DNA of 64,000 bases from Liolophura sinensis. Taxonomy: Eukaryota > Mollusca > Polyplacophora > Chitonida > Chitonidae. Location: the NCBI RefSeq assembly GCF_032854445.1, contig NC_088295.1, forward strand, positions 49,153,385-49,217,384, read 5' to 3'. The notes beneath the pieces are model-generated. The model searched no databases and was not told the origin of the DNA. It saw nothing but the letters and a program-made list of their open reading frames with translations. How positions within the stretch are numbered: position 1 is the stretch's first letter; each line of letters starts with the position of its first letter. The translations under genes were made by a program, and so were the position numbers. Positions 63,301-64,000 of this stretch are shown here, piece by piece.

Positions 63301-64000
63301 AGTTGCCTTTCCACAATGTTTCGCTTTATCATCGATCATATGACAGATTCAACCATGTGAACCGTTGTGGCATCAGTATACTTTTAACGTGGAGAAATGG
63401 ACCAAAACGTGATTTTCTTAAGAGTTTCGAGAGCTGGGATGAAAGGTACATACACTAGTATGCAGCTGGTCTGAGGAATGTAGTGGGAAAGGCCATGCGG
63501 AGGTTGGATTCGGAGATGAACTACATATGAAGAAGGCCTGGGCGTTTTACCTACCAATGCATGCATGCCTATAAATGTCCCTGTAAGCCATTTCTCTCAG
63601 ATAACCTATAAGACTAGACGTTTAAATATTAGCTAACGTGCCTACTACAATAGCCACAGTCAACCTACATACTCGAGTATTCAGGGTCACGACATTTTCA
63701 CAACAGGTACCAACTCTACGATTTTGCGATCGCCAACACGATAATCGGCCTATTAAAAATCGCACAAAAACTATCTGATTTATTGGTATGCTCAACAGGT
63801 ATTGAGCTAACCGCCACTGTCTCACCTGTGTTTATTTCCCATGGGTCTCTGTGCGTCAGCGCCCGGAGTGTCCGATGGTGGTCAGGTAGGTTCAAGTAGA
63901 GTCGTATAATTCTGGTCTGACGCCCATCACATAGCCAGGCAAACAGCAGGCAGAAGGTATACAACCAGGCATGGTGGTGGTGAGTTGTAGAGTAAATTAC
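54217..64000 (-). CDS. Secreted astacin (M12A) metalloprotease with C-terminal C-type lectin domain
   Basis: Family role: astacins are secreted zinc endopeptidases made as zymogens. Exons in transcript order: 64000-63826 (putative signal), 61873-61808, 60624-60441 (propeptide, furin-like RTKR, mature start), 59740-59617, 58008-57888, 56576-56394, 55452-55329 and 55007-54217, about 575 codons in the window. Landmarks: [36 protein letters not shown], the zinc motif [12 protein letters not shown] (57926-57891), [11 protein letters not shown], the Tyr ligand in THYSQ, and the closing [21 protein letters not shown]. The Met-turn Met is Thr. A CTLD follows in frame. The propeptide exon needs a one-base correction. 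Astacin identity is firm; whether the gene is active or decaying is open. Confidence 0.85.
55329..55452 (-). CDS. Astacin gene: end of the catalytic domain
   Basis: Acceptor GATTGGCAG and donor ACAG|GTAACC. Encodes [18 protein letters not shown] and [15 protein letters not shown], the typical C terminus of an astacin domain, then RRRDSNDT as linker. In phase with both neighbours. Confidence 0.9.
55823..55920. repeat. 18-bp minisatellite in an astacin intron
   Basis: Units resemble GAATAGACCAATACAAAT, about five copies. Confidence 0.8.
56060..56456. repeat. 62-bp minisatellite derived from an exon end and its splice donor
   Basis: The unit on the minus strand contains GTGACTCATTACAGTCAGAC, GGCGTTTAC and GGAAAAAACACGATACAG, followed by GTAAGAA. 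The first unit is the coding end of the Met-turn exon. At least six copies follow at about 62-base spacing (donor positions near 56394, 56332, 56270, 56207, 56144), decaying with distance. Confidence 0.9.
56394..56576 (-). CDS. Astacin gene: Met-turn exon, Met replaced by Thr
   Basis: Acceptor ATTACTTCACCAG and donor ATACAG|GTAAGAA; 61 codons in phase 0. Encodes [20 protein letters not shown], then [20 protein letters not shown]. The family pattern is SxMHY; here the Met position is Thr (ACT, 56444-56442) while the Tyr ligand is kept. The end of this exon and its donor seed the adjoining 62-bp minisatellite. Confidence 0.9.
56690..56800 (-). mobile_element. tRNA-like SINE fragment (GGTTCGAATC)
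   Basis: The minus strand has an A-box-like TTAGTTGGCCAAG and a perfect B box GGTTCGAATC. No cloverleaf with a normal anticodon arm could be drawn. A similar B box lies at 63110-63190. Confidence 0.45.
57453..57750 (+). mobile_element. tRNA-derived SINE, family 3
   Basis: Head CCCAGTGGTTAAGGTGTTTG and GGGTTCAATCCC (A and B boxes), a body, then GGTGAAAAATTCTTCATTAC, TGCGTTAAGCAATAAC and an A-rich end. The 3' end resembles that of family 1. Confidence 0.7.
57888..58008 (-). CDS. Astacin gene: zinc-binding active-site exon
   Basis: Acceptor GTCTCTTGCAG and donor CAG|GTATTGG. Encodes [27 protein letters not shown] and the complete zinc signature [13 protein letters not shown] with the catalytic Glu and all three His ligands. 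This exon alone identifies the family. Confidence 0.93.
58160..58960. repeat. 44-bp minisatellite in an astacin intron
   Basis: About 18 units of GTGGTGGCTGACCTGAACCC plus TTAGCTTATCGGCCCCTGGCCAAT. GC-rich compared with its surroundings. Confidence 0.92.
59125..59280 (-). mobile_element. SINE family 1, truncated
   Basis: Tail and body to TTGCTGGCAGACC; the tRNA-like head is missing. Confidence 0.85.
59617..59740 (-). CDS. Astacin gene: catalytic domain exon A
   Basis: Acceptor GTTCCCAG. Encodes [19 protein letters not shown], then [20 protein letters not shown], the N-terminal sub-domain of astacins with the Cys that pairs with the C-terminal one. The stronger donor (CCTG|GTGAGT, end 59621) puts the next exon out of frame. 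A weaker donor four bases on (GGTGA|GTTACA, end 59617) keeps the frame and gives EPGECWSS. Confidence 0.8.
60165..60390 (+). mobile_element. SINE family 1 remnant split by a TG/TA/CA microsatellite
   Basis: Outer parts (GTTCACGTCC, then CCACCCATAAACC and TATATAAGTGAACC) look like an old SINE. The run at 60232-60297 changes from TG to TA to CA. Confidence 0.5.
60441..60624 (-). CDS. Astacin gene: propeptide and furin-site exon, apparent frameshift
   Basis: Acceptor TTTCTTGCAG and donor ATGC|GTGAGT. The incoming frame reads THDSSPFLT and would then run to a stop. The conserved continuation [13 protein letters not shown], a basic cluster with RTKR (60522-60511), and [17 protein letters not shown] lie in the next frame. 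The switch is at a GGG (60596-60594); one G fewer restores phase on both sides. DIVLDDEL resembles the end of the prodomain of tolloid-like astacins. Confidence 0.65.
60955..61290. repeat. Short AT-rich tandem repeats
   Basis: First about six units of TTTACGGTATTTCTTAAATTAC, then diverged units of CTAAATTATAACCATCAAGA. No coding signal. Confidence 0.75.
61808..61873 (-). CDS. Astacin gene: small propeptide exon (predicted)
   Basis: A 66-nt exon candidate between acceptor TATGTTTTTCAG and donor AGCAG|GTGGGTT. It encodes [20 protein letters not shown] and VA, with phase 1 on both sides, so it can be included or skipped without changing frame. It has no recognisable domain; support is splice sites, phase and position only. 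Confidence 0.4.
62622..62823. mobile_element. MITE-like element with ~40-bp terminal inverted repeats
   Basis: Left end AAGATCACAAAGCGATCTTA then CCCTTAAGTCTAACTTCAA; right end is its approximate reverse complement (TTTGAAATTTAAACTTAAG, then TCTAAGATCGCTTCGTGATC). No coding capacity. Confidence 0.65.
63826..64000 (-). CDS. Astacin gene: putative signal-peptide exon, 5' end at window edge
   Basis: The frame is open from the right edge to donor ACAG|GTGAGAC at 63826. It contains a hydrophobic stretch, [16 protein letters not shown], then [16 protein letters not shown]. No in-frame ATG lies inside the window; the ATG at about 63971 is in another frame and soon hits a stop. Phase (one base left) fits the following exon. 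Confidence 0.4.

Overview
The window is nuclear DNA of an invertebrate animal, most likely a mollusc. It shows intron-rich genes with GT-AG junctions, AT-rich non-coding DNA full of microsatellites and minisatellites, ACATGTACATG-type words, and many copies of a tRNA-derived SINE whose body (GTGTTTTACGCCGTACTCAAG on one strand) I associate with molluscan genomes. The species cannot be named from this sequence.

Three protein genes can be supported. (1) Bases 1-14464, minus strand: the 5' part of a synaptotagmin-like (Slp/exophilin type) Rab effector. It has a Rab-binding helix, a FYVE-type zinc finger, the second Rab-binding helix and a long Ser/acidic linker; any C2 domains would lie beyond base 1. 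(2) Bases 37739-46452, plus strand: a complete eight-exon neutral sphingomyelinase of the SMPD2 type, with an N-terminal Mg-dependent phosphodiesterase domain and two C-terminal membrane helices. (3) Bases 54217 to about 64000, minus strand: a secreted astacin (M12A) metalloprotease with a C-type lectin domain joined to its C terminus. Its 5' end lies at or beyond the right edge.

Layout: 1-14464 holds the Slp exons and introns. 14465-37540 shows no recognisable coding sequence and is repeat-rich; it is probably the first intron or upstream region of the Slp gene. It contains a 110-bp satellite with higher-order structure (16911-18680), a 32-bp minisatellite (19020-20560), MITE-like elements and SINEs. 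37541-37738 is a candidate bidirectional promoter between the Slp-side region and SMPD2. 46453-54216 is intergenic and repeat-rich. 54217-64000 is the astacin-lectin gene.

Most notable are the astacin-lectin fusion with Thr in place of the Met-turn methionine, and a 62-bp minisatellite grown from that gene's own exon end that multiplies its splice donor. An in-frame internal splice donor in the Slp gene separates a short stop-ending form from a long form. Two coding exons carry apparent one-base surpluses, each in a GGG run. The SMPD2 intron holds a 175-bp satellite with a single monomer three introns upstream, and CTCF-like motifs sit inside an interspersed repeat. The genes belong to unrelated pathways (vesicle trafficking, sphingolipid turnover, extracellular proteolysis) and I see no evidence that they act together.
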